A DNA stretch of 64,000 bases. Source: CAVXZE01 sp963766175 (GTDB lineage Bacteria; Myxococcota_A; UBA9160; UBA6930). Each line of letters begins with the position of its first letter. Positions within the stretch are counted from its first letter, which is position 1. A model generated the notes under the pieces. The model did not search any database. It was not told the origin of the DNA and saw only the letters and a program-made list of their open reading frames with translations. Below, piece after piece: positions 8,101 to 17,403 of this stretch. The position numbers and the translations under genes were made by a program. The stretch is taken from the NCBI GenBank assembly GCA_963766175.1, contig CAVXZE010000010.1, forward strand, positions 228,454 through 292,453, read 5' to 3'.

Positions 8101-9306
8101 ATGGAGATGCCGATCAAGATGGGTGCCCTGTCGGGAATCTCGGTCCTGGAGCTCGGTAGCATGGTCGCCGCGCCGTACTGCGCGAAGCTGCTCGCGGACC
8201 TCGGTGCAGACGTGGTGAAGGTGGAGACGCCGGGTCTGGGAGACCCGGCTCGCCGTCGCGGTCCCTTCCCGGGCGACGTGCCACACCTGGAGCGAAGCGC
8301 GCTCTTCCTCTACCTGAACACGAGCAAGCGCGGAGTCACGCTGGAGCTGGGCAGCGAGACGGGGCGAACCATCTTCCGCGATCTGGTCCGCGACGTCGAC
8401 GTTCTGATCGAGGACTGGACACCCGGAGAGCTCGAGCGCATCGGTCTCGGCTATCCCCAGCTCGCGGAGCTGAATCCTCGACTGATCGTCAGCTCGGTCA
8501 CGCCCTTTGGTCAGACGGGTCCCTATCGCGGCTACCGGAGTCACCACCTGAACCTCTACCACGCGGGTGGCCACTCCTCGCCGTTCCACATTCCCGGCGG
8601 TGCGGAGGGTCGCCCACCGCCGAAGGCGGGCGGCTACCTCGGTGATTACGACGCGGGACTGACCGCCGCGATCGGGGCGATCGCGGCGGTGATCGGGCGC
8701 GCTGCCAGTGGGCGCGGGCAGCACGTGGACCTCTCCAAGCAGGAGGCGATGATGTGCATGGAGCGGGTCGACATCGGCCGTCTCACCAACGACCCGAATC
8801 CGCAGCCGCGGCGCATGGTCGGAGGGCTCACCAGGGCGAAGGACGGCTACCTCATGGTGACGCCCCTCGAGAAGCACCAGTGGGAGTCGCTGATCCGCGC
8901 CATGGGAGAGCCGGAATGGTCGAAAGCCGAATGGTGCAAGGAGGAGATGGGACGTCTGGAGCACGCCACCGAAGCCAAAGAGCACCTCGACGAGTGGGCG
9001 GCGCAGCTCACCCGCGACGAGATCTATCACACCTGCCAGGCCGAGGGAACGCCGGCGGGCCCGGTGCGCAACGTGGCGGAGGTGCAAGCGTGGGAGCAGG
9101 CGAAGGCGCGCGAGTTCTTCGTGGAGATCGAGCACCCGGTGGCCGGTACCCTGACGTATCCGACCGCTCCCTACCGTTTTTCGAAGACGCCCTGGGCTGG
9201 CTCCTCCGCTCCCCTTCTCGGTGAGCACAACGAAGCGGTCTACTGCGACGGTCTCGGCTATTCCCAGCAGGATCTGGCGCGCCTGGCCGCGGCGGGGGTG
9301 ATCTGA
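8101..9306 (+). CDS. Type III (CaiB/BaiF) CoA-transferase, first of a pair
   Basis: The protein of about 401 residues has the family landmarks LSGISVLELGSMVAAPYCAKLLADLGADVVKVE near the start, the NTSKRGVTLEL segment, and GGYLGDYDAGLTA with the catalytic Asp region that forms the acyl-aspartyl anhydride. The C-terminus has the usual TYPTAPYRFSKTPW and LLGEHNEAV. It moves CoA between an acyl-CoA donor and a carboxylic acid. ATG 8101 has AAGG five bases upstream; ATG 8083, ATG 8107 and GTG 8065 are other in-frame starts. Its stop overlaps the start of the second transferase (TGATG at 9304-9308), so the two are translationally coupled and may form a heteromer, as BbsE/BbsF do in benzylsuccinate activation. 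Substrate unknown. Confidence 0.92.
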   Translation: MEMPIKMGALSGISVLELGSMVAAPYCAKLLADLGADVVKVETPGLGDPARRRGPFPGDVPHLERSALFLYLNTSKRGVTLELGSETGRTIFRDLVRDVDVLIEDWTPGELERIGLGYPQLAELNPRLIVSSVTPFGQTGPYRGYRSHHLNLYHAGGHSSPFHIPGGAEGRPPPKAGGYLGDYDAGLTAAIGAIAAVIGRAASGRGQHVDLSKQEAMMCMERVDIGRLTNDPNPQPRRMVGGLTRAKDGYLMVTPLEKHQWESLIRAMGEPEWSKAEWCKEEMGRLEHATEAKEHLDEWAAQLTRDEIYHTCQAEGTPAGPVRNVAEVQAWEQAKAREFFVEIEHPVAGTLTYPTAPYRFSKTPWAGSSAPLLGEHNEAVYCDGLGYSQQDLARLAAAGVI

Positions 9307-10526
9307 TGCGGGACGCTGACGCGAGCCAGGGACCGCTGTCGGGAATCCGGGTGACCGACTTCACCTGGGCCTGGGCGGGACCCCAGGGAACCCTGCTTCT
9401 GGGGATGCTGGGGGCGGAAGTCATCAAGATCGAGAGCCACGCGCGTCTCGACCACGCGCGTGTCCACTCGCTTACCGCAGGGGCTGTCCGCGGTGATCTC
9501 GACGAGTCGCCCCTCTTCAACGATCTGAATCTCGGCAAGCTCTCGATCAATCTCGACCTGCGCAAGGAGGAAGCGCGCGACATCGCCCGGCGCCTGGTGG
9601 CCAAGAGCGACGTGGTGACCCAGAACATGAGACCCGGGGTGCTGGACCGCCTGGGGCTGGGCTATGAGGATCTCCGGATCGTGAAGCCGGACATCATCAT
9701 GCTGTCGTCGTCGGCTGTCGGTGCTACCGGACCGGAGGGGTCCTACGCCGGCTACGCGCCGACCTTCGCCTGTATGAGCGGCGCCGTGGAGATCACCGGC
9801 TACCCCGACCAGCCCCCCTCGCCGCTCAGCGGGGCCGTGGATCTCCGGGTGGGCACGACGGCCGCCTTCGCCGTGCTGGCGGCGCTTCATTACAGGCAGC
9901 GCAGCGGCGAGGGACAACACATCGATCTCTCCTCGACGGAGGTGATGAGCTCGATGATTGGGGAGGCTTTCCTGGGGTACAGCTCGTGCGGCCGTCTCCC
10001 GGAGCGCAGCGGCAATCGCGACGACGCCATGGCTCCACACAACTGCTACCGCTGCAAGGGCGAGGAGCAGTGGCTCACCATCGCGGTCGGCACGGAAGCG
10101 GAGTGGAACGCGCTCCGATCGGTGATCGCCGATTCGGAGCTTGGAGACGCTGCCTTCGCGGGTCCCGCGGAACGCTGGCAGAACCAGGAGCGCCTCGACG
10201 CGATCGTCGAGCGATGGACGCGGGAGCGGGAGCCTCGAGAGGCGATGGAGATCCTCCAGCGGGCGGGTGTGGCGGCAATGGTGGTCCACACGGGCATCAG
10301 CATTGGCAAGGACTCCCACGTTCAAGAGCGCGGCGTCTTCGAGACGGTGGTGCACCCGAGGATCGGCGAGAAGGCGGTGGTTCGCCCCCCGTGGAGACTC
10401 GAGGGAGTGCAAGTGCGCCGTGCCGCACCGCTGCTCGGAGAGCACACGGAATACGTCCTGCAAGAGATCCTCGGGCTCTCCCGCGACGAGATCGATCGGC
10501 TCGCTGACGCAGGTGTGCTCAACTAG
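9306..10526 (+). CDS. Type III (CaiB/BaiF) CoA-transferase, second of a pair
   Basis: The 406-residue protein is a second, divergent CaiB/BaiF member. It begins LSGIRVTDFTWAWAGP, has the NLGKLSINLDLRKEEAR segment, LSGAVDLRVGTTAAFA with the expected catalytic Asp, and ends LLGEHTEYVLQEILGL. Its N-terminal half differs from its neighbour more than recent duplication would give, so the pair looks like an old paralogous couple. The start codon lies inside the stop of the first transferase. It is followed after 28 bases by an aldose epimerase gene on the same strand. It probably works together with the first transferase, either as a heteromer or on successive substrates. Confidence 0.92.
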   Translation: MRDADASQGPLSGIRVTDFTWAWAGPQGTLLLGMLGAEVIKIESHARLDHARVHSLTAGAVRGDLDESPLFNDLNLGKLSINLDLRKEEARDIARRLVAKSDVVTQNMRPGVLDRLGLGYEDLRIVKPDIIMLSSSAVGATGPEGSYAGYAPTFACMSGAVEITGYPDQPPSPLSGAVDLRVGTTAAFAVLAALHYRQRSGEGQHIDLSSTEVMSSMIGEAFLGYSSCGRLPERSGNRDDAMAPHNCYRCKGEEQWLTIAVGTEAEWNALRSVIADSELGDAAFAGPAERWQNQERLDAIVERWTREREPREAMEILQRAGVAAMVVHTGISIGKDSHVQERGVFETVVHPRIGEKAVVRPPWRLEGVQVRRAAPLLGEHTEYVLQEILGLSRDEIDRLADAGVLN

Positions 10527-10554
10527 GCGCCAGTCGGGGCTTGGAGTGGACCGG

Positions 10555-11607
10555 ATGCGCATCGAGAAGACCGATTTCGGCGCCACACCGGCGGGTGAGG
10601 GAGTCGCTCAGTTCACCCTGGAGGGTGGCCCCGGAATCGTTGCCAAGCTGATCGAGTACGGAGCCACGCTCACCAGCCTGGAGGCCCCCGACCGCCAGGG
10701 CAGGGTCGGGCCCGTCGTCCTCGGCTTCGATACCCTGGAGCACTACCTGAACTGTGGCGCCTATCTCGGCGCCACAGTGGGGCGTTTCGCCAACCGAATC
10801 GCCGATGGGAGCTTCCTGCTGGAGGGCCGCACCCACCAGTTGACCCGGAACGAGGGCCGCCACCATCTCCACGGTGGTGGTCGGGGATTCGACCAGGTGG
10901 TCTGGCGCGGCGAGGCGATCGAGACCGGGGACGAGGTGGGAGTTCGTTTCCACTACTGCAGTCGGGACGGCGAGGAGGGCTACCCGGGTGAGCTCGACGT
11001 CTCGGTCAGCTACCGGCTGGATCGGTCCGGTGGCCTGCGCATCGATTACCGCGCCACAACGGATCGAGCTACACCGGTGAACCTGGCCCACCACAGCTAC
11101 TTCAACCTGAGTAGTGGCGGGGCGACACCGGTGCTCTCTCACGAGGTCGGAATCGAAGCCGACGACTACCTGGTGATCGACGGAGAGGGCATTCCGACCG
11201 GGGAGCTTCACCCTGTCGAAGGAACACCTCTGGATTTCCGTTCACCACACACTCTGGGATCGCGCATCGATGCCCTGGTCGCTTCGCGCGGCGGCTACGA
11301 TCACACCTTCGCCCTGCGATCCAGGGGGGCCGAACCGACTCTCGCGGCGCGGGTGACGGACGCGGAGACGGGTCGCATCCTCGAGGTTCTCACCACCCAG
11401 CCGGGACTGCAGCTCTACTCCGGGAACTTTCTCGACGGCAGCCTGATCGGTCGTGGCGGAGTTGCCTATCGCCGCTGGAGCGCCTTCTGTCTGGAGGCTC
11501 AGCACTTTCCCGACTCGCCGAATCACCCCTCCTTTCCATCGGCGGTGCTGGAGCCCGGCGAGGTGTACGCGCACTCGGTGATCTATCGTCTCGGGGTGCA
11601 CAGGTAG
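10555..11607 (+). CDS. galM: Aldose 1-epimerase (mutarotase)
   Basis: The 350-residue protein interconverts the alpha and beta anomers of aldoses such as galactose and glucose. It shows the GalM beta-sandwich landmarks: GATVGRFANRIADG, GRHHLHGG, VNLAHHSYFNL with the catalytic His, and FCLEAQHFPDSPNHPSFPSA with the catalytic Glu near the C-terminus. No signal peptide is visible, so it is cytoplasmic. ATG 10555 is chosen because it matches the usual N-terminus; the longer open frame runs through the preceding gene. No other sugar-utilisation genes are adjacent, so its placement between CoA-transferases and an amidohydrolase says little about its substrate. Confidence 0.92.
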   Translation: MRIEKTDFGATPAGEGVAQFTLEGGPGIVAKLIEYGATLTSLEAPDRQGRVGPVVLGFDTLEHYLNCGAYLGATVGRFANRIADGSFLLEGRTHQLTRNEGRHHLHGGGRGFDQVVWRGEAIETGDEVGVRFHYCSRDGEEGYPGELDVSVSYRLDRSGGLRIDYRATTDRATPVNLAHHSYFNLSSGGATPVLSHEVGIEADDYLVIDGEGIPTGELHPVEGTPLDFRSPHTLGSRIDALVASRGGYDHTFALRSRGAEPTLAARVTDAETGRILEVLTTQPGLQLYSGNFLDGSLIGRGGVAYRRWSAFCLEAQHFPDSPNHPSFPSAVLEPGEVYAHSVIYRLGVHR

Positions 11608-11681
11608 CTGGGTACTCGAAGATGTCGGGAGTGACGCGGAGCGCCGCTTCGTCGAACGCACACACCGACTGGAGGTCGCAG

Positions 11682-13316
11682 ATGGCGACAGTGCTGATCA
11701 AGGGCGGCCGGGTTCTCGATGGAACCGGGGCTTCGGATTTCGAGGGAGACGTCCTGCTCGAGGACGATCGCATCGCCGGGCTCCTGACGCGGGGAGAAGA
11801 CGCCCCGGTTGTCGATCGGGTTCTCGATGCGAGCGGTTGCATGGTGTCGCCCGGATTCATCGACATGCACTCCCACGCGGACTGGACCCTTGCACTCGCC
11901 GACCACGAGGCGTTGATGAAGATCAACCTGGAGCAGGGAGTCACCAGTGTCGTGGCGGGGAACTGCGGATTCTCGCCGGCGCCAGTGGCCCCCGGCGGCC
12001 CCGGAGCCTCCGAGGGATCCCTGGTCGCGATGCTGGCCGATGAACCTCTCGATTTCACCTGGCGCGGAATGGGGGAGTTCCTCGATCAGGTGGAGAAGAA
12101 CGGGCCGGTCGTGAACCTGGCCGAGCTCGTCGGTCACGCCAGCGTCCGCGCCGCTGCGTCGGCGCAGGTTCGCGGCGCGATGCCTTCCCACGAGCTGGCG
12201 CGCTGTCTGGAGGAAACCAGACGCTGTCTCGACGAGGGCGCCTGCGGGCTGAGCTTCGGCCTCGGCTACGACCCCGGAATGTACTCACCGCTGGAGGAGC
12301 TGGCTGCCTTCTCTCGGGTGGCCGCCGAGGCAGGCAAGCCAGTTACCGTGCACCTCAAGGCCTTGAGCGCGATCTCCCCCACCTACCCGCTCACCTACCT
12401 GAAGCCCCACAATCTGCGCGCACTGCGGGAGATGCTGGACATCGCACGGGAGAGCGGCGCAATGCTGCAGGTCTCGCACTTCATCTTCGTCGGCAGGCGG
12501 AGCTGGGGGACGGCGGGAAGGGCCCTGGAGATGGTGGAGCAGGCGCGGCGCGAAGGTGTCGACGTCATGATCGATGCCTTCCCCTACACCTGTGGAAACA
12601 CCACCATCAACGCTCCGCTTCCCTACTGGTTCCTCGCGATGGGGCCGAGGGGCTATCGCTCCAGAGCTGCGCGCGCCAGGCTGCGGGTGGAGCTGGAGAT
12701 CGGCTTCCGGCTGGTCGGCTTCGTCTACGACGATTTCCAGGTGATGGATGCGGCGATCGAGGGCGCGGAGGAGCTCAACGGACTGACCATCGCGGAGATC
12801 GCCAGGCGCCGGGGCACCCGTCCCTTCGACACCCTGCTCGAGCTGAGCGAACGGAGTAGGGGCGAGACGCTGATGCTCTTCCACAGCTACAGCGGAGCGC
12901 CGGGCCACGAGGGCGCCCTCGAAGCCGTCCTGGCGGACCCGCACTGCCTCTTCGAGACCGATGCCCTGGTGAGGCGCCGAGGCCATCCGAATCCGGCGGC
13001 GGCCGGCACCTTTCCGCGGGTCCTGGGGGAGTTCGCGCGCGAGCGAGGACTGTTCCAGATCGAGGACGCCATCCGCAGGATGACCTCCGCCAGCGCAGAG
13101 CGCTTCGGAATTCGAGATCGCGGAATCCTCGCCAAGGGAAAGGCGGCGGACGTGGTGGTCTTCGATCCGGAGCGGATTGCGGATGCACCGGTGGAGGAAG
13201 GCAGGCCCGCCGGAAGACCCAGCGGGATCATGCACGTCTTTCTGAACGGAAGACAGGTGGTGAGCGACTCCGCCTTCGTAGCGGGAAGTCGCGCCGGCCG
13301 CGTGCTCCGGAGCTGA
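11682..13316 (+). CDS. N-acyl-D-amino-acid deacylase-like amidohydrolase
   Basis: The 544-residue protein belongs to the D-aminoacylase branch of the amidohydrolase superfamily. It has the small N-terminal beta domain (VLIKGGRVLDGTG), the metal motif DMHSHADW (about 70), EQGVTSVVAGNCGFSPAP, a later QVSHFIF segment and a C-terminal RMTSASAERFGI...GKAADVVVFDP block. These enzymes hydrolyse N-acyl-D-amino acids or related cyclic amides using one or two zinc ions. ATG 11682 is preceded by GGAGGT at the correct spacing; the longer frame to 11622 lacks this. It faces the convergent flavoprotein gene. A D-glutamate pathway (dgcN/dgcA-like genes) is present 28 kb away, but no direct link is shown. 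Confidence 0.88.
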   Translation: MATVLIKGGRVLDGTGASDFEGDVLLEDDRIAGLLTRGEDAPVVDRVLDASGCMVSPGFIDMHSHADWTLALADHEALMKINLEQGVTSVVAGNCGFSPAPVAPGGPGASEGSLVAMLADEPLDFTWRGMGEFLDQVEKNGPVVNLAELVGHASVRAAASAQVRGAMPSHELARCLEETRRCLDEGACGLSFGLGYDPGMYSPLEELAAFSRVAAEAGKPVTVHLKALSAISPTYPLTYLKPHNLRALREMLDIARESGAMLQVSHFIFVGRRSWGTAGRALEMVEQARREGVDVMIDAFPYTCGNTTINAPLPYWFLAMGPRGYRSRAARARLRVELEIGFRLVGFVYDDFQVMDAAIEGAEELNGLTIAEIARRRGTRPFDTLLELSERSRGETLMLFHSYSGAPGHEGALEAVLADPHCLFETDALVRRRGHPNPAAAGTFPRVLGEFARERGLFQIEDAIRRMTSASAERFGIRDRGILAKGKAADVVVFDPERIADAPVEEGRPAGRPSGIMHVFLNGRQVVSDSAFVAGSRAGRVLRS

Positions 13317-13324
13317 AGCGGAGA

Positions 13325-13340
13325 CGAGCCGATTGGCTCG
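13325..13340. terminator. Short stem-loop between convergent genes
   Basis: CGAGCC and GGCTCG form a perfect 6-bp stem with a GATT tetraloop in the 77-base gap between two convergent genes. There is no T-run on either side, so it is at best a weak or Rho-assisted bidirectional stop. Confidence 0.3.
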
Positions 13341-13393
13341 GACGCGATCTGAGTCGGGACCTCGATCCCTGAGTGCGTGGCCTGGCGAAGGCC

Positions 13394-14872
13394 TCAGCGA
13401 AGTGGGTTGCTCGAGAATCCCTGGAGAACGCGCTCGTAGAGCTTGATCGCCGCGTAGCGGAGGGGCTCGTGGCCGACGTAGGGCATGCTCTTGTTCACCA
13501 GTGCGAGGCTGGTGAGCTCGCTCTCGTCGCCGGCGATCAGCTGTGAGAGGATCTGCCCCGCCAGCTGCGTCATCACGACTCCTTCGCCGTTGAACGCGAC
13601 GGCGTAGAAGAGATTGCCCGACTCTCCCAGCGTGCCGACCGATGGCACGAAGTCCGCGGTGAATCCCATCGTTCCTCCCCACCCGTGGGTGAATCGAACA
13701 CCCTCCAGCTGCGGGAAGGTGGTCAGCAAGCTCTGGTGGAGCTTGTCCAGCGAAGGCTGGTAGTTCCCCGTGCTGGGCGAGCTTCCGTAGAAGTAGGGGG
13801 CGGATTCGCCGCCGAAGACGATCCGGTTGTCCGCCGTCAGCCGCAGGTACATGAACTGCACTCGCTGGTCGCTCAGCCCCTCGCGGCCGGCCCAGCCGAT
13901 GCTGGCCAGCTGCGTTTCGCTCAGAGGCTCGGTGGCGGCCACGTAGTTGCAGAGGGGGATCAGGCGATTGCGGAAGAAGCCGAGCTGGGGCGCGTAGCCG
14001 TTGAGGGCGATCACCGCCTGGTCCGCGCGCAGCTCGGCGAACTCGGTCACGATCCGCAGGGGCGTTCCGGGCTCGATGCGCATCACCTTCGATCGCTCCG
14101 AGACGACCACCCCCATCGACTCGATGACGCGCTTGATGCCCCGCGCCAGCTTGGCGGGGTTCAGGATCGCGTGGTGCGGGTCGCGCAACCCTCCGATGAA
14201 TCGCTCGGAGGTGATCCGCTCGCGGACCGCCGCCTCGTCCAGCAGCGCGACCTCGATGCCCATGTTGTCGAAGCGCTGCTTGGTCTCGGCGAGCTCTTCG
14301 AGATGCCGCTCCTCGGTGGCCATCATCATGGCGCCGTTCATCTCGAACTCGCAGTCCACACCGTGGGTGTCGACGAAGGTCTGGATCTGCTTCATCCCGA
14401 GAATCGTGGCGTCGTAGTAGGCCCGCGCGGCCTCGGGGCCTTGGCTCTCGTAGACGAAGCCGAGACCGGGCATCCCCAAGTCGGCGAATCCGCCGTTCCG
14501 CCCACTCGCTCCGTAGCCGCAGCAGGCGCCCTCCAGGAGCACGATGCGCTTGCCCGGGAAGCGGCGCTTCAGGTTGTAGGCCGCCGACATCCCCGCGAAC
14601 CCCCCGCCGATGATCGCGATGTCCGCCAGTTGCCGGCCCTTCAGCGGCGGGTTGATCGACTCTCCGTAGAGCCCGGCCGTCTCGAACCAGAAGTTGTCCA
14701 GGAAGTACTCGTAGAGCTTCGGCGGGCGGTGGGGATCGTCCATGAACGCTTGCCGCGGCAGGACCGACGCCGCCCAGATTCCCGCTCCTCCCACCGCCGC
14801 TCCTTGCAGGAACCTGCGGCGCGTCACGCGCTTCCCTTGCACTTCGCTCGAAACCGGATTCGCCTGGTTCAT
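13394..14872 (-). CDS. Tat-exported DAO-family FAD oxidoreductase
   Basis: The 492-residue protein has a Tat leader (VTRRRFLQGAAVGGAGIWA, about residues 16-35), then the FAD-binding IAIIGGGFAGMSAAYNL dinucleotide fold, CCGYGASGRNGGF typical of the GlpO/PuuB/amine-oxidase-like DAO family, and HGWGGTMGFTADFVPSVG near the C-terminus. Relatives oxidise amines or amino acids such as gamma-glutamylputrescine, but those are cytoplasmic; a Tat leader places this one in the periplasm. ATG 14872 follows AAAGGA; the larger open frame upstream overlaps the divergent DUF362 gene. It shares a 150-base divergent promoter region with that gene, which also carries a Tat leader. Substrate unknown. Confidence 0.88.
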   Translation of the reverse strand: MNQANPVSSEVQGKRVTRRRFLQGAAVGGAGIWAASVLPRQAFMDDPHRPPKLYEYFLDNFWFETAGLYGESINPPLKGRQLADIAIIGGGFAGMSAAYNLKRRFPGKRIVLLEGACCGYGASGRNGGFADLGMPGLGFVYESQGPEAARAYYDATILGMKQIQTFVDTHGVDCEFEMNGAMMMATEERHLEELAETKQRFDNMGIEVALLDEAAVRERITSERFIGGLRDPHHAILNPAKLARGIKRVIESMGVVVSERSKVMRIEPGTPLRIVTEFAELRADQAVIALNGYAPQLGFFRNRLIPLCNYVAATEPLSETQLASIGWAGREGLSDQRVQFMYLRLTADNRIVFGGESAPYFYGSSPSTGNYQPSLDKLHQSLLTTFPQLEGVRFTHGWGGTMGFTADFVPSVGTLGESGNLFYAVAFNGEGVVMTQLAGQILSQLIAGDESELTSLALVNKSMPYVGHEPLRYAAIKLYERVLQGFSSNPLR

Positions 14873-15022
14873 GCTGTGGTCCTTTCGCAAGCGGAGACTG
14901 ATTATAGGCAGCACGCCGGTATTGCACTGCGGGAGAGGTTGATTTCTCATCCGGGGGAGGTCACCTTCGAGCGAGAGCTTCGCTGTATTCGCACCGGAGC
15001 CGTCCATTCGAGGTCGACTGCA

Positions 15023-16084
15023 ATGCACTCGCCGAGAGTTCCCGTACCCCTCGATCGCCGGAGCTTCCTCCAGAGCTCCCTTGTCGGCGTCTCGGCGCTG
15101 GCGCTGGGGACCTGTGTCAGCGGGGGCCGCGGCCGGCTCGCCTCTGCGGAGCCGGCGGATGCGCCGATCAGCCGCCACCGCCTGCCCGACCAGCCCGCGC
15201 CGCCCGCGAACAGCCGCGTCGCCGTGGTTCGCTCCGGCGAGCATCCGGCCCATCGGGAGGCCGTCCAGCGCGCGATCGCACTGGCCGGTGGTCTGGAGTT
15301 CATTCGGCCCGGTGAGACGGTCTTGCTGAAGCCCGCGGTCAACAGTGGCAACGGCTATCCCGCGACCACGGATCCCGAAACCGTCTGGGTCGTGGCCGAG
15401 ATGGTCAAGGAGGCCGGCGGCGAGCCCTTCGTGGCGGATCGGACCATGTTCCTGCACTCCACCGAGAAGGCCTTCGAGGCGACGGGCATCCGCGGTGCGG
15501 CCGAACAGGCTGGGATCCCGTGCCGCTGCCTGGACGATGACGACTCCGTCGCGATCACCCACCCGCTGGCTCAGCACTGGTCGGGCAACGCAATTCGCAT
15601 CTACTCGCCGGTCATCGAAGCCGATCACATCATCAATCTCTGTACGCCCCGCACCCACGCGCTCGGCGACTTCACCATGTCGATGAAGAACAACGTGGGC
15701 GTGGTGAACGGCTCCAGTCGACTTCGGATGCATGTTCCCTGGGGACTCAAGGAGCGGCTGGCGGAGATCAATCTGGTCGTGCGTCCCTCTCTGATCGTGA
15801 TGGACGGCCGCCAGGGATTCACCAATGGCGGGCCCGACTCGGGCGATCTGGCTCACCCCGGGTTCATCGCAGTCGGATCGGATCCGGTGGCGATCGACGC
15901 GGTCGGATTGGCGCACCTGCGCCTCGAGGGGGCCAACGAGGAGATCGGCGAGGGGTCCGTATGGGCGATCCCGATGATGAAGCGCGCCGTCGAGATCGGA
16001 CTGGGGATTGGTGGCGAGGAGCGGCTCACCCTGCTGGGGACGGATCCGGAGAGCGAGGCCGCACTGCGGTCGCAGCTCGCCTGA
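15023..16084 (+). CDS. Tat-exported DUF362 protein
   Basis: The 353-residue protein starts with a Tat leader (LDRRSFLQSSLVGVSALALG, about 10-30). The rest is a DUF362 domain: VVRSGEHPAHREAVQRAIAL, GETVLLKPAVNSG, a central INLCTPRTHALGDFTMSMKNNVG stretch and DGRQGFTNGGPDSGD with SDPVAIDAVGLAHL near the end. The biochemical role of DUF362 is not established; many members carry ferredoxin domains, and this one has none. ATG 15023 was chosen because it places the twin-arginine motif near the N-terminus. It is divergent from the Tat-exported flavoprotein and may be its periplasmic partner. A LeuC-like gene follows 33 bases downstream. Confidence 0.82.
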   Translation: MHSPRVPVPLDRRSFLQSSLVGVSALALGTCVSGGRGRLASAEPADAPISRHRLPDQPAPPANSRVAVVRSGEHPAHREAVQRAIALAGGLEFIRPGETVLLKPAVNSGNGYPATTDPETVWVVAEMVKEAGGEPFVADRTMFLHSTEKAFEATGIRGAAEQAGIPCRCLDDDDSVAITHPLAQHWSGNAIRIYSPVIEADHIINLCTPRTHALGDFTMSMKNNVGVVNGSSRLRMHVPWGLKERLAEINLVVRPSLIVMDGRQGFTNGGPDSGDLAHPGFIAVGSDPVAIDAVGLAHLRLEGANEEIGEGSVWAIPMMKRAVEIGLGIGGEERLTLLGTDPESEAALRSQLA

Positions 16085-16116
16085 GCCGTGCCAGCCTTCT
16101 CGGGTATTCTGGTGCG

Positions 16117-17388
16117 ATGATGGCGATGACGATGGCGGAGAAGGTGCTGGCCCGTACCTCGGGCCGGGATTCGCTCAGCGCCGGTGAATACGTCACCGCG
16201 GCAGTCGATCGCGTGATGGCCCACGAGGCCTGGACGCTCTGTGCCCTGCGTCTCCTGAAGCTCGGAGTCCAGCGGGTCTTCGATCCGGAGAAGGTGATCG
16301 TGATTCTCGATCACTACTTTCCGGCGCCTACCGAGCAGATGGCTCGCGGCCACGCGATGGCGCGGGAGCTGGTCGAGCACTTCGGAATTCGGCACTTCCT
16401 GGGCAACGCGGGGATCTGTCATCAGGTACTGACCGAGCAGGGCCACATCTTGCCCGGTCAGCTGGTCTTCGGAACCGACTCTCACAGCACGACCTACGGC
16501 GCGGTGGGCGCCGCGGGTACCGGGTTGGGGCTCACCGAGGTGACCTACGCGCTCGCTACCGGAGAACTCTGGCTTCGGGTGCCACCGACGGTTCGCTTCC
16601 TTCTCGACGGAAGGGCGGCGGCCGGAATCATGTCGAAGGACGTCGTGCTCCACCTGGCCGGGCGCTTCGGTACCGAGGTCGCCCAATACCGCGCCATCGA
16701 GTTCGCCGGCCCCGTGGCAGAGCGGATGACCGTCGCGAGTCGCCTCACCATGGCGAACATGGGTGTCGAACTCGGCGCGAAGTTCGCCTTCTTCGAGGCG
16801 GACGAGACCACCTGCGCCTACCTGCGCGAGCGCACCGACGAGCCGGTCTCCCCCTTCGGACCCGATCCCGGCGCCGGATACGAGGTGGTCCACGAGATCG
16901 ACATCTCCGGCCTCGAGCCCCAGATCGCCTGTCCTCACAATCCGGGAAATACCAAGCCGGTCTCCGCGGTCAGCGGGGTGCGGATTCATCAGGCCTTTCT
17001 CGGCTCTTGTACCAACGCGCGGCTCGAAGACCTCGCCGTGGCGGCCGAGATTCTCGAAGGCCGGAAGGTGGACCCCGGCACGCGCCTCCTGGTGACGCCG
17101 GCTTCCGCACAGGTTCTCCTCGACGCCACCAGGGCCGGCTACATCGAGATCCTCCTGGAGTCGGGAGCGCACCTCACCACCCCCGGTTGCGGCGCCTGTC
17201 CGGGTGGGCACGGCGGCTTGTTGGCGCCTGGGGAGGTCTGTCTTTCCTCGACCAACCGCAACTTCCGCGGTCGCATGGGTAGCCCCGAGGCCGAGGTCTA
17301 CCTGGGCTCTCCAGCCAGCGTCGCTGCGGCCGCCGTGACCGGCCACATCGTCGATCCGCGCGAGTTCTGGGACGGGACCACGATCTAG
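16117..17388 (+). CDS. Aconitase-family hydro-lyase large subunit (LeuC-like)
   Basis: The 423-residue protein matches the short LeuC/homoaconitase large-subunit branch. It has TDSHSTTYGAVGAAGTGLG, GSCTNARLEDL with the first cluster Cys, and TPGCGACPGGHGG with the other two cysteines that bind the [4Fe-4S] cluster. It would isomerise a 2-alkylmalate to its 3-isomer together with the small subunit encoded next. The LeuC2-type length and sequence also fit homoaconitase or methylmalate isomerases. It is followed by the small subunit and an isocitrate/isopropylmalate-type dehydrogenase, forming a complete two-step oxidative isomerisation module, but no 2-isopropylmalate or homocitrate synthase gene is nearby. 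ATG 16117 gives a family-like N-terminus. Confidence 0.88.
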   Translation: MMAMTMAEKVLARTSGRDSLSAGEYVTAAVDRVMAHEAWTLCALRLLKLGVQRVFDPEKVIVILDHYFPAPTEQMARGHAMARELVEHFGIRHFLGNAGICHQVLTEQGHILPGQLVFGTDSHSTTYGAVGAAGTGLGLTEVTYALATGELWLRVPPTVRFLLDGRAAAGIMSKDVVLHLAGRFGTEVAQYRAIEFAGPVAERMTVASRLTMANMGVELGAKFAFFEADETTCAYLRERTDEPVSPFGPDPGAGYEVVHEIDISGLEPQIACPHNPGNTKPVSAVSGVRIHQAFLGSCTNARLEDLAVAAEILEGRKVDPGTRLLVTPASAQVLLDATRAGYIEILLESGAHLTTPGCGACPGGHGGLLAPGEVCLSSTNRNFRGRMGSPEAEVYLGSPASVAAAAVTGHIVDPREFWDGTTI

Positions 17389-17403
17389 CAGGGGGGGGTG
17401 GCG

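Noticed and set aside
13394..15916. An 840-residue protein including the region upstream of the Tat leader
   Set aside because: The upstream part is the shadow of the divergent DUF362 gene; the Tat leader and AAAGGA ribosome site fix the start at 14872.
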